Shown here one piece after another: positions 1 to 15,172 of a stretch of 64,000 bases of DNA. How positions within the stretch are numbered: position 1 is the first letter of the stretch; every line of letters starts with the position of its first letter. The notes under the pieces were generated by a model. It was not told the DNA's origin, did not search any database, and saw only the letters and a program-made list of their open reading frames with translations. Origin of the DNA: Colletes latitarsis (lineage: Eukaryota > Arthropoda > Insecta > Hymenoptera > Colletidae); NCBI RefSeq assembly GCF_051014445.1, contig NW_027488370.1, positions 10,726,001 through 10,790,000 on the forward strand. The letters are read 5' to 3'. The translations under genes were made by a program, and so were the position numbers.

Positions 1-1854
1 TGTTTCTGGATTGTATCACGTAGTAATGTGGTACCACGCTGAAACAGTCGATTAAACCTGGTTTCGATCAATATTTTATAGGATAACGCAAGTTAAGTCT
101 GGGATAGGTCTGGGATTTGACCTCATCAGACTCATACTTTCGCGTTTTTCACATACTTGTTGAACAGATCCTGGGTTTTTTCTGGTTTGGATCACGTAGT
201 AATGTGGGACCACACTGAAACAGTCAAGTAAGCCTGGTTTCGATCAATATTTTAGAGGATAACGCATGTTAGGTCTAGGTTTGGTCTGGGATTTGCTCTC
301 ATCAGGGTCATTCTTTCGCATATTTCTCATACTTGATGGCTAGATCCTGGGCTTTTTCTGGATTGCATCACGTAGTAATGTAGTACCACACTGAAACAGT
401 CAATGAAACCTGGTTTCCATCAGTATTTTAGAGGACAACGCAAGTTAGGTCTAGGTAAGGCCTGAGATTTTCACTGATCAGACTCATACTTTCGCATTCT
501 TCACATACTTGTTGAACGGATCCTGGGTTTTTTTCTGGTTTGGTTCTCGTAGTAATGTGGTACCACACTGAAACATTCAATTAAACCTGGTCTTGATAAA
601 TATTTTAGAGGATAACGCATGTTAGGTCTAGGTTAGGTCTGGGATTTGCTCTCATCAGGCTCATTCTTTCGCATATTTCTCATACTTGATGGCTAGATCC
701 TGGGCTGTTTCTGGATTGTATCACGTAGTAATGCGGTACCACGCTGAAACAGTCGATTAAACCTGGTTTCGATCAATATTTTAGAGGATAACACAAGTTA
801 AGTCTGGGATAGGTCTGGGATTTGAGCTCATCATACTCATACTTTCGCGTTTTTCACATACTTGTTGAACAGATCCTGGGTTATTTTCTGGCTTGGATCA
901 CATAGTAATGTGGTACCACACTGAAACAGTCGATTAAACCAGGTTTCGATCAATATTTTTGAGGATAACGCATGTTAGGTCTAGGTTAGGCCTGGGATTT
1001 GCCCTCAGCAGGCTCATACTGTCGCAGTTTTAACATACTTGTTGAACGGATACTGGGTTTTTTCTGGTTTGGTTCACGTAGTAATGTGGTACCACACTGA
1101 AACATTCAATTAAACCTGGTCTTGATAAATATTTTAGAGGATAACGCATGTTAGGTCTAGGTTAGGTCTGGGATTTGCTCTCATCAGGCTCATTCTTTCG
1201 CATATTTCTCATACTTGATGGCTAGATCCTGGGCTTTTTCTGGATTGCATCACGTAGTAATGTAGTACCACACTGAAACAGTCAATGAAAGCTGGTTTCC
1301 ATCAATATTTTAGAGGACAACGCAAGTTAGGTCTAGGTAAGGCCTGAGATTTTCACTGATCAGACTCATACTTTCGCATTCTTCACATACTTGTTGAACG
1401 GATCCTGGGTTTATTCTGGTTTTAATGACGTAGTTATGTAGTACCACACTGAAACATTCAATTAAACCTGGTCTTGATAAATATTTTAGAGAATAACGCA
1501 TGTTAGGTCTGGGTTAGGTCTAGGATTTGCCCTCATCAGGCTCATACTTTCGCATATTTCTCATACTTCATGGCTAGATCCTGGGCTATTTCTGGATTGG
1601 ATCACGTAGTAATGTGGTACTACACTGAAACAGTCAATTAAACCTGGTTTTGATCAATATTTTAGAGAATAATTCATGTTAGGTCAAGGTTAGGTCAGGG
1701 ATTTGCTCCCATCAGGCTCATTCTTTCGCATATTTCTCATACTTGACGGCTAGATCCTGGGCTTTTTCTGGATTGCATCACGTAGTAATGAAGTACAACA
1801 CTGAAACAGTCAATTAAACCTTGTTTCGATCAATATTTTAGAGAATAATTCATG

Positions 1855-4800
1855 TTAGGTCTAGGTTAGGTCTGGGATTTGCTCTCATCAGGCTCATTCT
1901 TTCGCATATTTCTCATACTTGATGGCTAGGTCCTGGGCTTTTTCTGGATTGCATCACGTAGTAATGTAGTACCACACTGAAACAGTCAATGAAACCTGGT
2001 CTCCAACAATATTTTAGAGGACAACGCAAGTTAGGTCTAGGTAAGGCCTGAGATTTTCACTGATCAGACTCATACTTTCGCATTCTTCACATACTTGTTG
2101 AACGGATCCTGGGTTTTTTCTGGTTTGGATCACGTAGTATTGTGGTACCACACTGAAACAGTCCATTAAACCTGGTCTTGATAAATATTTTAGAGAATAA
2201 CGCATGTTAGGTCTGGGTTAGGTCTAGGATTTGCCCTCATCAGGCTCATACTTTCGCATATTTCTCATACTTCATGGCTAGATCCTGGGCTATTTCTGGA
2301 TTGGATCACGTAGTCATGTGGTACCACACTGAAACAGTCAAATAAACCTGGTTTTGATCAATATTTTAGAGAATAATTCATGTTAGCTCTAGGTTAGGTC
2401 TGGGATTTGCTCCCATCAGGCTCATTCTTTCGCATATTTCTCATACTTGATGGCTAGATCCTGGGCTTTTTCTGGATTGCATCACGTAGTAATGAAGTAC
2501 AACACTGAAACAGTCAATTAAACCTGGTTTCCATCAATATTCTAGAGGACAACGCATGTTAGGTCTAGGTTAGGCCTGGGATTTGCCCTCATCAGGGTCA
2601 TACTGTCGCAGTTTTAACATACTTGTTGAACGGGTCCTGGGTTTTTTCTGGTTTGGTTCACGTAGTAATGTGTTACCACACTGAAACATTCAATTGAACC
2701 TGGTCTTGATAAATATGTTATAGGATAACGCATGTTAGGTTTGGGTTAGGTCTAGGATTTGCCCTCATCAGGCTCATACTTTCGCATATTTCTCATACTT
2801 CATAGCTAGATCCTGGGCTGTTTCTGGATTGTATCACGTAGTAATGTGGTACCACGCTGAAACAGTCGATTAAACCTGGTTTCGATCAATATTTTATAGG
2901 ATAACGCAAGTTAAGTCTGGGATAGGACTGGGATTTGACCTCATCAGACTCATACTTTCGCGTTTTTCACATACTTGTTGAACAGATCCTGGGTTTTTTC
3001 TGGTTTGGATCACGTAGTAATGTGGGACCACACTGAAACAGTCAAGTAAGCCTGGTTTCGATCAATATTTTAGAGGATAACGCATGTTAGGTCTAGGTTT
3101 GGTCTGGGATTTGCTCTCATCAGGCTCATTCTTTCGCATATTTCTCATACTTGATGGCTAGATCCTGGGCTTTTTCTGGATTGCATCACGTAGTAATGTA
3201 GTACCACACTGAAACAGTCAATGAAACCTGGTTTCCATCAGTATTTTAGAGGACAACGCAAGTTAGGTCTAGGTAAGGCCTGAGATTTTCACTGATCAGA
3301 CTCATACTTTCGCATTCTTCACATACTTGTTGAACGGATCCTGGGTTTTTTTCTGGTTTGGTTCTCGTAGTAATGTGGTACCACACTGAAACATTCAATT
3401 AAACCTGGTCTTGATAAATATTTTAGAGGATAACGCATGTTAGGTTTGGGTTAGGTCTAGGATTTGCCCTCATCAGGCTCATACTTTCGCATATTTCACA
3501 TACTTCATGGCTAGATCCTGGGCTTTTTCTGGATTGCATCACGTAGTAATGAAGTACAACACTGAAACAGTCAATTAAACCTGGTTTCCATCAATATCTT
3601 AGAGGACAACGCAAGTTAGGTCTGGGATATGTCTGGGATTTGCCCTCATCAGGCTCATACTTTCGCGTTTTTCACATACTTGTTGAACAGATCCTGGGTT
3701 ATTTTCTGGTTTGGATCACATAGTAATGTGGTACCACACTGAAACAGTCGATTAAACCAGGTTTCGATCAATATTTTTGAGGGTAACGCATGTCAGGTCT
3801 AGTTTAGGCCTGGGATTATCACTCATCGGACTCATAACTTCGCATTCTTCACATTCTTGTTGAACGGATCCTGGGTTTTTTCTGGTTTGGATTAGGTAGT
3901 AATGTGGGACCACACTGAAACAGTCAATTAAACCTGGTTTCGATCAATATTTTAGAGAATAATTCATGTTAGGTCTAGGTTAGGTCTGGGATTTGCTCTC
4001 ATCAGGCTCATTCTTTCGCATATTTCTCATACTTGATGGCTAGATCCTGGGCTTTTTCTGGATTGCATCACGTAGTAATGAAGTACAACACTGAAACTGT
4101 CAACTAAACCTGGTTTCCATCAATATCTTAGAGGACAACGCAAGTTAGGTCTGGGATATGTCTGGGATTTGCCCTCATCAGGCTCATACTTTCGCGTTTT
4201 TCACATACTTGTTGAACAGATCCTGGGTTTTTTCTGGTTTGGATCACGTAGTAGTGTGGTACCACGCTGATACAGTCCATTAAACCTGGTTTGGATCAAT
4301 ATTTTAGAGGATAACGCATGTTAGGTCTAGGTTAGGCCTGGGATTTTCACTCATCAGACTCATACGTTCGCATTCTTCGCATACTTGTTGAACGGATCCT
4401 GGGTTATTTCTGGTTTGGGTCACGTAGTAATGTGGGACCACACTGAAACAGTCAATTAAACCAGGTTTCGATCAATATTTTAGAGAATAATTCATGTTAG
4501 GTCTAGGTTAGGTCTGGGATTTGCTCTCATCAGGCTCATACTTTCGCATATTTCTCATACTTGATGACTAGATCCTGGGCTTTTTCTGGATTGCATCACG
4601 TAGTAATGAAGTACAACACAGAAACAGTCAATTAAACCTGGTTTCCATCAATATTCTAGAGGACAACGCATGTTAGGTCTAGGTTAGGCCTGAGATTTGC
4701 CCTCATCAGGGTCATACTGTCGCAGTTTTAACATACTTGTTGAACGGATCCTGGGTTTTTTCTGGTTTGGTTCACGTAGTAATGTGTTACCACACTGAAA

Positions 4801-5552
4801 CATTCAATTGAACCTGGTCTTGATAAATATTTTATAGGATAACGCATGTTAGGTTTGGGTTAGGTCTAGGATTTGCCCTCATCAGGCTCATACTTTCGCA
4901 TATTTCTCATACTTCATAGCTAGATCCTGGGCTGTTTCTGGATTGTATCACGTAGTAATGTGGTACCACGCTGAAACAGTCGATTAAACCTGGTTTCGAT
5001 CAATATTTTATAGGATAACGCAAGTTAAGTCTGGGATAGGTCTGGGATTTGACCTCATCAGACTCATACTTTCGCGTTTTTCACATACTTGTTGAACAGA
5101 TCCTGGGTTTTTTCTGGTTTGGATCACGTAGTAATGTGGGACCACACTGAAACAGTCAAGTAAGCCTGGTTTCGATCAATATTTTAGAGGATAACGCATG
5201 TTAGGTCTGGGTTAGGTCTAGGATTTGCCCTCATCAGGCTCATACTTTCGCATATTTCTCACACTTCATGGCTAGATCCTGGGCTGTTTCTGGATTGTAT
5301 CAGGTAGTAAAGTGGTACCACACTGAAACATTCAATGAAACCTGGTCTGGATAAATATTTTAGAGGATAACGCATCTTAGGTCTGGGTTAGGTCTAAGAT
5401 TTGCCCTCATCAGGCTCACAGTTTAGCGTTTTTCACATACTTCTAGAACAGATCCTGGGCTTTTTCTGGTTTGGATCACGAAGTAGTGTGGTACCACACT
5501 GAAACAGTCCATTAAACATGGTTTCGCTCAATATTTTAGAGGATAACGCATG
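1855..5552. repeat. Higher-order repeat of about 21 monomers, copy 1
   Basis: The order of monomer variants here is repeated about 3,698 bp downstream (21 x 176 = 3,696). Diagnostic variants that recur at this shift include ACCTGGTCTCCAACAATATT (1,997 and 5,695), the CATAGCTAGATCC monomer (about 2,812 and 6,510; about 4,915 and 8,614) and the TTCATGGCTAGATCC monomer (3,504 and 7,202). Upstream of about 1,855 the matching breaks off. Boundaries were set by eye and may be off by tens of bases. Confidence 0.8.
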
Positions 5553-8500
5553 TTAGGTCTAGGTTAGGTCTGGGATTTGCTCTCATCAGGCTCATTCTTT
5601 CGCATATTTCTCATACTTGATGGCTAGATCCTGGGCTTTTTCTGGATTGCATCACGTAGTAATGTAGTACCACACTGAAACAGTCAATGAAACCTGGTCT
5701 CCAACAATATTTTAGAGGACAACGCAAGTTAGGTCTAGGTAAGGCCTGAGATTTTCACTGATCAGACTCATACTTTCGCATTCTTCACATACTTGTTGAA
5801 CGGATCCTGGGTTTTTTCTGGTTTGGATCACGTAGTATTGTGGTACCACACTGAAACAGTCCATTAAACCTGGTCTTGATAAATATTTTAGAGAATAACG
5901 CATGTTAGGTCTGGGTTAGGTCTAGGATTTGCCCTCATCAGGCTCATACTTTCGCATATTTCTCATACTTCATGGCTAGATCCTGGGCTATTTCTGGATT
6001 GGATCACGTAGTAATGTGGTACCACACTGAAACAGTCAAATAAACCTGGTTTTGATCAATATTTTAGAGAATAATTCATGTTAGCTCTAGGTTAGGTCTG
6101 GGATTTGCTCCCATCAGGCTCATTCTTTCGCATATTTCTCATACTTGGTGGCTAGATCCTGGGCTTTTTCTGGATTGCATCACGTAGTAATGAAGTACAA
6201 CACTGAAACAGTCAATTAAACCTGGTTTCCATCAATATTCTAGAGGACAACGCATGTTAGGTCTAGGTTAGGCCTGGGATTTGCCCTCATCAGGGTCATA
6301 CTGTCGCAGTTTTAACATACTTGTTGAACGGGTCCAGGGTTTTTTCTGGTTTGGTTCACGTAGTAATGTGTTACCACACTGAAACATTCAATTGAACCTG
6401 GTCTTGATAAATATTTTATAGGATAACGCATGTTAGGTTTGGGTTAGGTCTAGGATTTGCCCTCATCAGGCTCATACTTTCGCATATTTCTCATACTTCA
6501 TAGCTAGATCCTGGGCTGTTTCTGGATTGTATCACGTAGTAATGTGGTACCACGCTGAAACAGTCGATTAAACCTGGTTTCGATCAATATTTTATAGGAT
6601 AACGCAAGTTAAGTCTGGGATAGGTCTGGGATTTGACCTCATCAGACTCATACTTTCGCGTTTTTCACATACTTGTTGAACAGATCCTGGGTTTTTTCTG
6701 GTTTGGATCACGTAGTAATGTGGGACCACACTGAAACAGTCAAGTAAGCCTGGTTTCGATCAATATTTTAGAGGATAACGCATGTTAGGTCTAGGTTTGG
6801 TCTGGGATTTGCTCTCATCAGGCTCATTCTTTCGCATATTTCTCATACTTGATGGCTAGATCCTGGGCTTTTTCTGGATTGCATCACGTAGTAATGTAGT
6901 ACCACACTGAAACAGTCAATGAAACCTGGTTTCCATCAGTATTTTAGAGGACAACGCAAGTTAGGTCTAGGTAAGGCCTGAGATTTTCACTGATCAGACT
7001 CATACTTTCGCATTCTTCACATACTTGTTGAACGGATCCTGGGTTTTTTTCTGGTTTGGTTCTCGTAGTAATGTGGTACCACACTGAAACATTCAATTAA
7101 ACCTGGTCTTGATAAATATTTTAGAGGATAACGCATGTTAGGTTTGGGTTAGGTCTAGGATTTGCCCTCATCAGGCTCATACTATCGCATATTTCACATA
7201 CTTCATGGCTAGATCCTGGGCTTTTTCTGGATTGCATCACGTAGTAATGAAGTACAACACTGAAACAGTCAATTAAACCTGGTTTCCATCAATATCTTAG
7301 AGGACAACGCAAGTTAGGTCTGGGATATGTCTGGGATTTGCCCTCATCAGGCTCATACTTTCGCGATTTTTCACATACTTGTTGAACAGATCCTGGGTTA
7401 TTTTCTGGTTTGGATCACATAGTAATGTGGTACCACACTGAAACAGTCGATTTAACCAGGTTTCGATCAATATTTTTGAGGGTAACGCATGTTAGGTCTA
7501 GTTTAGGCCTGGGATTATCACTCATCGGACTCATAACTTCGCATTCTTCACATTCTTGTTGGACGGATCCTGGGTTTTTTCTGGTTTGGATTAGGTAGTA
7601 ATGTGGGACCACACTGAAACAGTCAATTAAACCTGGTTTCGATCAATATTTTAGAGAATAATTCATGTTAGGTCTAGGTTAGGTCTGGGATTTGCTCTCA
7701 TCAGGCTCATTCTTTCGCATATTTCTCATACTTGATGGCTAGATCCTGGGCTTTTTCTGGATTGCATCACGTAGTAATGAAGTACAACACTGAAACTGTC
7801 AACTAAACCTGGTTTCCATCAATATCTTAGAGGACAACGCAAGTTAGGTCTGGGATATGTCTGGGATTTGCCCTCATCAGGCTCATACTTTCGCGTTTTT
7901 CACATACTTGTTGAACAGATCCTGGGTTTTTTCTGGTTTGGATCACGTAGTAGTGTGGTACCACGCTGATACAGTCCATTAAACCTGGTTTGGATCAATA
8001 TTTTAGAGGATAACGCATGTTAGGTCTAGGTTAGGCCTGGGATTTTCACTCATCAGACTCATACGTTCGCATTCTTCGCATACTTGTTGAACGGATCCTG
8101 GGTTATTTCTGGTTTGGGTCACGTAGTAATGTGGGACCACACTGAAACAGTCAATTAAACCAGGTTTCGATCAATATTTTAGAGAATAATTCATGTTAGG
8201 TCTAGGTTAGGTCTGGGATTTGCTCTCATCAGGCTCATACTTTCGCATATTTCTCATACTTGATGACTAGATCCTGGGCTTTTTCTGGATTGCATCACGT
8301 AGTAATGAAGTACAACACAGAAACAGTCAATTAAACCTGGTTTCCATCAATATTCTAGAGGACAACGCATGTTAGGTCTAGGTTAGGCCTGAGATTTGCC
8401 CTCATCAGGGTCATACTGTCGCAGTTTTAACATACTTGTTGAACGGATCCTGGGTTTTTTCTGGTTTGGTTCACGTAGTAATGTGTTACCACACTGAAAC

Positions 8501-9250
8501 ATTCAATTGAACCTGGTCTTGATAAATATTTTATAGGATAACGCATGTTAGGTTTGGGTTAGGTCTAGGATTTGCCCTCATCAGGCTCATACTTTCGCAT
8601 ATTTCTCATACTTCATAGCTAGATCCTGGGCTGTTTCTGGATTGTATCACGTAATAATGTGGTACCACGCTGAAACAGTCGATTAAACCTGGTTTCGATC
8701 AATATTTTATAGGATAACGCAAGTTAAGTCTGGGATAGGTCTGGGATTTGACCTCATCAGACTCATACTTTCGCGTTTTTCACATACTTGTTGAACAGAT
8801 CCTGGGTTTTTTCTGGTTTGGATCACGTAGTAATGTGGGACCACACTGAAACAGTCAAGTAAGCCTGGTTTCGATCAATATTTTAGAGGATAACGCATGT
8901 TAGGTCTGGGTTAGGTCTAGGATTTGCCCTCATCAGGCTCATACTTTCGCATATTTCTCACACTTCATGGCTAGATCCTGGGCTATTTCTGGATTGGATC
9001 ACGTAGTAAAGTGGTACCACACTGAAACATTAAATGAAACCTGGTCTGGATAAATATTTTAGAGGATAACGCATCTTATGTCTGGGTTAGGTCTAAGATT
9101 TGCCCTGATCAGGCTCACAGTTTAGCGTTTTTCGCATACTTGTTGAACAGATCCTGGGCTTTTTCTGGTTTGGATCACGAAGTAGTGTGGTACGTCACTG
9201 AAACAGTCCATTAAACCTGGTTTCGCTCAATATTTTAGAGGATAACGCAT
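5553..9250. repeat. Higher-order repeat of about 21 monomers, copy 2
   Basis: This is the second copy of the 3,698-bp block. It follows copy 1 directly, as expected for unequal exchange. An extra A near 7,365 (TCGCGATTTTTC) shifts the offset to 3,699. The last monomers have more mismatches, and after about 9,255 the variant order jumps to that seen near 6,783. The first about 630 bp of the window is a further partial copy of the stretches at 2,819 and 6,517. Confidence 0.8.
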
Positions 9251-12200
9251 GTTAGGTCTAGGTTTGGTCTGGGATTTGCTCTCATCAGGCTCATTCTTTC
9301 GCATATTTCTCATACTTGATGGCTAGATCCTGGGCTTTTTCTGGATTGCATCACGTAGTAATGTAGTACCACACTGAAACAGTCAATGAAACCTGGTTTC
9401 CATCAGTATTTTAGAGGACAACGCAAGTTAGGTCTAGGTAAGGCCTGAGATTTTCACTGATCAGACTCATACTTTCGCATTCTTCACATACTTGTTGAAC
9501 AGATCCTGGGTTATTTTCTGGTTTGGATCACATAGTAATGTGGTACCACACTGAAACAGTCGATTAAACCAGGTTTCGATCAATATTTTTGAGGGTAACG
9601 CATGTTAGGTCTAGTTTAGGCCTGGGATTATCACTCATCGGACTCATAACTTCGCATTCTTCACATTCTTGTTGAACGGATCCTGGGTTTTTTCTGGTTT
9701 GGATTAGGTAGTAATGTGGGACCACACTGAAACAGTCAATTAAACCTGGTTTCGATCAATATTTTAGAGAATAATTCATGTTAGGTCTAGGTTAGGTCTG
9801 GGATTTGCTCTCATCAGGCTCATTCTTTCGCATATTTCTCATACTTGATGGCTAGATCCTGGGCTTTTTCTGGATTGCATCACGTAGTAATGTAGTACCA
9901 CACTGAAACAGTCAATGAAACCTGGTTTCCAACAATATTTTAGAGGACAACGCAAGTTAGGTCTAGGTAAGGCCTGAGATTTTCACTGATCAGACTCATA
10001 CTTTCGCATTCTTCACATACTTGTTGAACGGATCCTGGGTTTTTTCTGGTTTGGATCACGTAGTATTGTGGTACCACAATGAAACATTCAATTAAACCTG
10101 GTCTTGATAAATATTTTAGAGAATAACGCATGTTAGGTCTGGGTTAGGTCTAGGATTTGCCCTCATCAGGCTCATACTTTCGCATATTTCTCATACTTCA
10201 TGGCTAGATCCTGGGCTATTTCTGGATTGGATCACGTAGTAATGTGGTACCACACTGAAACAGTCAAGTAAACCTGGTTTTGATCAATATTTTAGAGAAT
10301 ATTTCATGTTAGGTCTAGGTTAGGTCTGGGATTTGCTCCCATCAGGCTCATTCTTTCGCATATTTCTCATACTTGATGGCTAGATCCTGGGCTTTTTCTG
10401 GATTGCATCACGTAGTAATGAAGTACAACACTGAAACAGTCAATTAAACCTGGTTTCCATCAATATTCTAGAGGATAACGCAAGTTAAGTCTAGGATAGG
10501 TCTGGGATTTGACCTCATCAGACTCATACTTTCGCGTTTTTCACATACTTGTTGAACAGATCCTGGGTTATTTTCTGGCTTGGATCACATAGTAATGTGG
10601 TACCACACTGAAACAGTCGATTAAACCATGTTTCGGTCAATATTTTTGATGATAACGCATGTTAGGTCTAGGTTAGGCCTGCGATTTTCACTGATCAGAC
10701 ACATACTTTCGCATTCTTCACATACGTGTTGAACGGATCCTGGGTTTTTTATGGTTTGGATCACGTACTAAAGTGGTACCACACTGAAACAGTCAATTAA
10801 ACCTGGTTTCGATCAATATTTTAGAGAATAATTCATGTTAGGTCTAGGTTAGGTCTGGGATTTGCTCTCATCAGGCTCATTCCTTCGCATATTTCTCATA
10901 CTTGATGGCTAGATCCTGGGCTTTTTCTGGATTGCATCACGTAGTAATGAGGGACCACACTGAAACAATCAATTAAACCTGATCTTGATAAATATTTTAG
11001 AGGATAACGCATGTTAGGTCTGGGTTAGGTCTAGGATTTGCTCTCAACAGGCTCACACTTTCGCATATTTCTCATACTTCATGGCTAGATCCTGGGCTGT
11101 TTCTGGATTGTATCACGTAGTAGTGTGGTACCACGCTGAAACAGCCAATTAAACCTGGTTTCAATCAATATTTTAGAGGATAATTCATGTTAGGTCTAGG
11201 TTAGGTCTGGGATTTGCTCTCATCAGGCTCATTCTTTCGCATATTTCTCATACTTGATGGCTAGATCCTGGGCTTTTTCTGGATTGCATCACGTAGTAAT
11301 GAAGTACAACACTGAAACAGTCAATTAAACCTGGTTTCCATCAATATTCTAGAGGACAACGCATGTTAGGTCTAGGTTAGGCCTGGGATTTGCCCTCATC
11401 AGAGTCATACTGTCGCAGTTTCAACATACTTGTTGAACGGATCCTGGGTTTTTTCTGGTTTCGTTCACGTAGTAATGTGGTAACACACTGAAACATTCAA
11501 TTAAACCTTTTCTTGATAAATATTTTAGAGGATAACGCATGTTAGGTTTGGGTTAGGTCTGAGGTTTGGCCCTCATCAGGCTCATACTTTCGCATATTTC
11601 TCATACTTCATGGCTAGATCCTGGGCTGTTTCTGGATTGTATCAGGTAGTAAAGTGGTACCACACTGAAACATTCAATGAAACCTGGTCTGGATAAATAT
11701 TTTAGAGGATAACGCATCTTAGGTCTGGGTTAGGTCTAAGATTTGCCCTCATCAGGCTCACAGTTTAGCGTTTTTCACATACTTCTTGAACAGATCCTGG
11801 GCTTTCTCTGGTTTGGATCACGAAGTAGTGTGGTACCACACTGAAACAGTCCATTAAACCTGGTTTCGCTCAATATTTTAGAGGATAACGCATGTTAGGT
11901 CTAGGTTAGTTCTGGGATTTGCTCTCATCAGGCTCATTCTTTCGCATATTTCTCATACTTGATGGCTAGATCCTGGGCTTTTTCTGGATTGCATCACGTA
12001 GTAATGTAGTACCACACTGAAACAGTCAAAGAAACCTGGTCTCCAACAATATTTTAGAGGACAACGCAAGTTAGGTCTAGGTAAGGCCTGAGATTTTCAC
12101 TGATCAGACTCATACTTTCGCATTCTTCACATACTTGTTGAACGGATCCTGGGTTTTTTCTGGTTTGGATCACGTAGTATTGTGGTACCACACTGAAACA

Positions 12201-14965
12201 TTCAAGTAAACCTGGTCTTGATAAATATTTTAGAGAATAACGCATGTTAGGTCTGGGTTAGGTCTAGGATTTGCCCTCATCAGGCTCATACTTTCGCATA
12301 TTTCTCATACTTCATGGCTAGATCCTGGGCTATTTCTGGATTGGATCACGTAGTAATGTGGTACCACACTGAAACAGTCAAATAAACCTGGTTTTGATCA
12401 ATATTTTAGAGAATAATTCATGTTAGGTCTAGGTTAGGTCTGGGATTTGCCCTCATCAGGCTCATACTTTCGCATATTTCACATACTTGATGGCTAGATC
12501 CTGGGCTCTTTCTGGATTGTATCACGTAGTAATGTGGTACCACGATGAAACAGTCGATTAAACCTGGTTTCGATCAATATTTTAGAGGATAACACAAGTT
12601 AAGTCTGGGATATGTCTGGGATTTGCTCTCATCAGGCTCATTCTTTCGCATATTTCTCATACTTGATGGGTAGATCTTGGGCTTTTTCTGGATCGCATCA
12701 CGTAGTATTGAAGTACAACACTGTAACAGTCAATTAAACCTGGTTTCCATCAATATCTTAGAGGACAACGCAAGTTAGGTCTGGGATAGGTCTAGGATTT
12801 GCCCTCATCAGGCTCATCATTTCGCGTTTTTCACATACTTGTTGAACAGATCCTGGGTTTTTTCTGGTTTGGATCACGTAGTAATGTGGTACCACACTGA
12901 AACAGTCGACTAAACCAGGTTTCGATCAATATTTTAGAGGATAACGCAAGTTAGGTCTGGGATAGGTCTGGGATTTGACCTCATCAGACTCATACTTTCG
13001 CACACTTCACATACTCGTTGAACAGATCCTGGTATATTTTCTGGTTTGGATCACATAGTAATGTGGTACCACTCCGAGCCAGTCGATTAAACCAGGTTTC
13101 GATCAATATCTTAGAGGATAACGCATGTTAGGTCTGGGTTAGGTCTAAGATTTGCCCTCATCAGGCTCATACTTTCCCATATTACTCATACTTCATGGCT
13201 AGATCCTGGGCTGTTTCTGGATTGTATCACGTAGTAATGTGGTACCACGCTGAAACAGTCAATTAAACCTGGTTTCGATCAATACTTTAGAGGATAACGC
13301 AAGTTAGGTCTGGGATAGGTCTAGGATTTGCCCTCTTCAGGCTCTTACTTTCGCATATTTGTCATACTTCATGGCTAGATGCTGGGCTATTTCTGGATTG
13401 GATCACATAGTAAAGTGGTACCACACTGAAACATTCAATAAAACCTGGTCTGGATAAATATTTTAGAGGATAACGCATGTTAGGTCAAGGTTAGGTCTAA
13501 GATTTGCCCTCATCAGACTCATACTTTCGCGTTCTTCACATACTTGTTGAACGGATCCTGGGTTTTTTCTGGTTTGGATCACGTAGTAATGTGGGACCAC
13601 ACTGACACAGTCAATTAAACCTGGTTTCGATCAATATTTTAGAGAATAATTCATGTTAGGTCTAGGTTAGGTCTGGGATTTACTCTCATCAGGCTCATTC
13701 TTTCGCATATTACTCATACTTGATGGTTAGATCCTGGCCTTTTTCTGGATTGGATCACGTAGTAATGTGGGACCACACTGAAACAATCAATTAAACCTGG
13801 TCTTGATAAATATTTTAGAGGATAGCGCATGCTAGGTCTGGGATAGGTCTGGGATTTGCCCTAATCAGACTCATACTTTCGCACACTCCACATACTCGTT
13901 GAACTGATCCTGGGTTATTTTCTGGTTTGGATCACATAGTAATGTGGTACCACACTGAAACATTCGATTAAACCAGGTTTCGATCAATATTTTTGAGGAT
14001 AACGGATGTTAGGTCTGGGTTAGGTCTGGGATTTGCTACCACCAGGCTCATTCTTTCGCATATTTCTCATACTTGATGGCTAGATCCTGGGCTTTTTCTG
14101 GATCGCATCACGTAGTAATGATGTACAACACTGAAACAGTCAATTAAACCAGGTTTCCATCAATATCTTAGAGGATAACGCATGTTAGGTCTAGGATAGG
14201 TCTGGGATTTTCACTCATCAGACTCATACTTTCGCATTCTTCACATACTTGTTGAACGGATCCTGGGTTTCTTCTGGTTTGGATCACGTAGTAATGTGGT
14301 ACCACACTGAAACATTCAATTAAACCTGGTCTTGATAAATATTTTAGAGGATAACGCATGTTAGGTTTGGGTTAGGTCTAGGATTTGCCCTCATCAGGCT
14401 CATACTTTCGCATATTTCTCATACTTCATGGCTAGATCCTGGGCTGTTTCTGGATTGTATCAGGTAGTAATGTGGTACCACGCTGAAACAGTCAATTAAA
14501 CCTGGTTTCGATCAATATTTTAGAGGATAACGCAAGTTAGGTCTGGGATAGCTCTGGGATTCGCCCTAATCAGGCTCATACATTCGCGTTTTTCACATAC
14601 TTGTTGAACTGATCCTGGGTTTTTTCTGGTTTGGATCACGTAGTAATATGGTACCACACTGAAACAGTCGATTAAACCAGGTTTCGATCAATATTTTTGA
14701 GGATAACGCATGTTAGGTCTAGGTTAGGCCTGGGACTTTCACTCATCAGACTCATACTTTCGCATTCTTCACATACTTGTTGAACGGACCCTGGGTTTTT
14801 TCTGGTTTGGATCACGTAGTAATGTGGGACCACACTGAAACAGTCTTTTAAACCTGGTTTCGATCAATATTTTTGAGGATAACGCATGTTAGGTCTAGGT
14901 TAGCCTGGGACTTTCACTCATCAGACTCATACTTTCGCATTCTTCACATACTTGTTGAACGGACC

Positions 14966-15172
14966 CTGGGTTTTTTCTGGTTTGGTTCACGTAGTAATGT
15001 GGTACCACGCTGAGACAGTCAATTAAACCTGGTTTCGATCAATACTTTAGAGGATAACGCAAGTTAGGTCTGGGATAGGTCTAGGATTTGCCCTCATCAG
15101 GCTCTTACTTTCGCATATTTCTCATACTTCATGGCTAGACGCTGGGCTATTTCTGGATTGGATCACATAGTA
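14966..15172. repeat. Paralogous empty target site of element 1
   Basis: This satellite segment matches the sequence obtained by reading from about 18,841 to 18,952 and continuing at 20,658, that is, the flanks of element 1 without the insertion and with one copy of the duplication. I noted one mismatch over about 200 bp (GCTGAGACAG here, GCTGAAACAG at the filled site). The target GTTAGGTCTGGGATA lies at 15,063-15,077. Shared rare variants downstream (CAGGCTCTTAC, GGCTAGACGCTGGG) show the two are the same monomer subtype. Confidence 0.85.
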
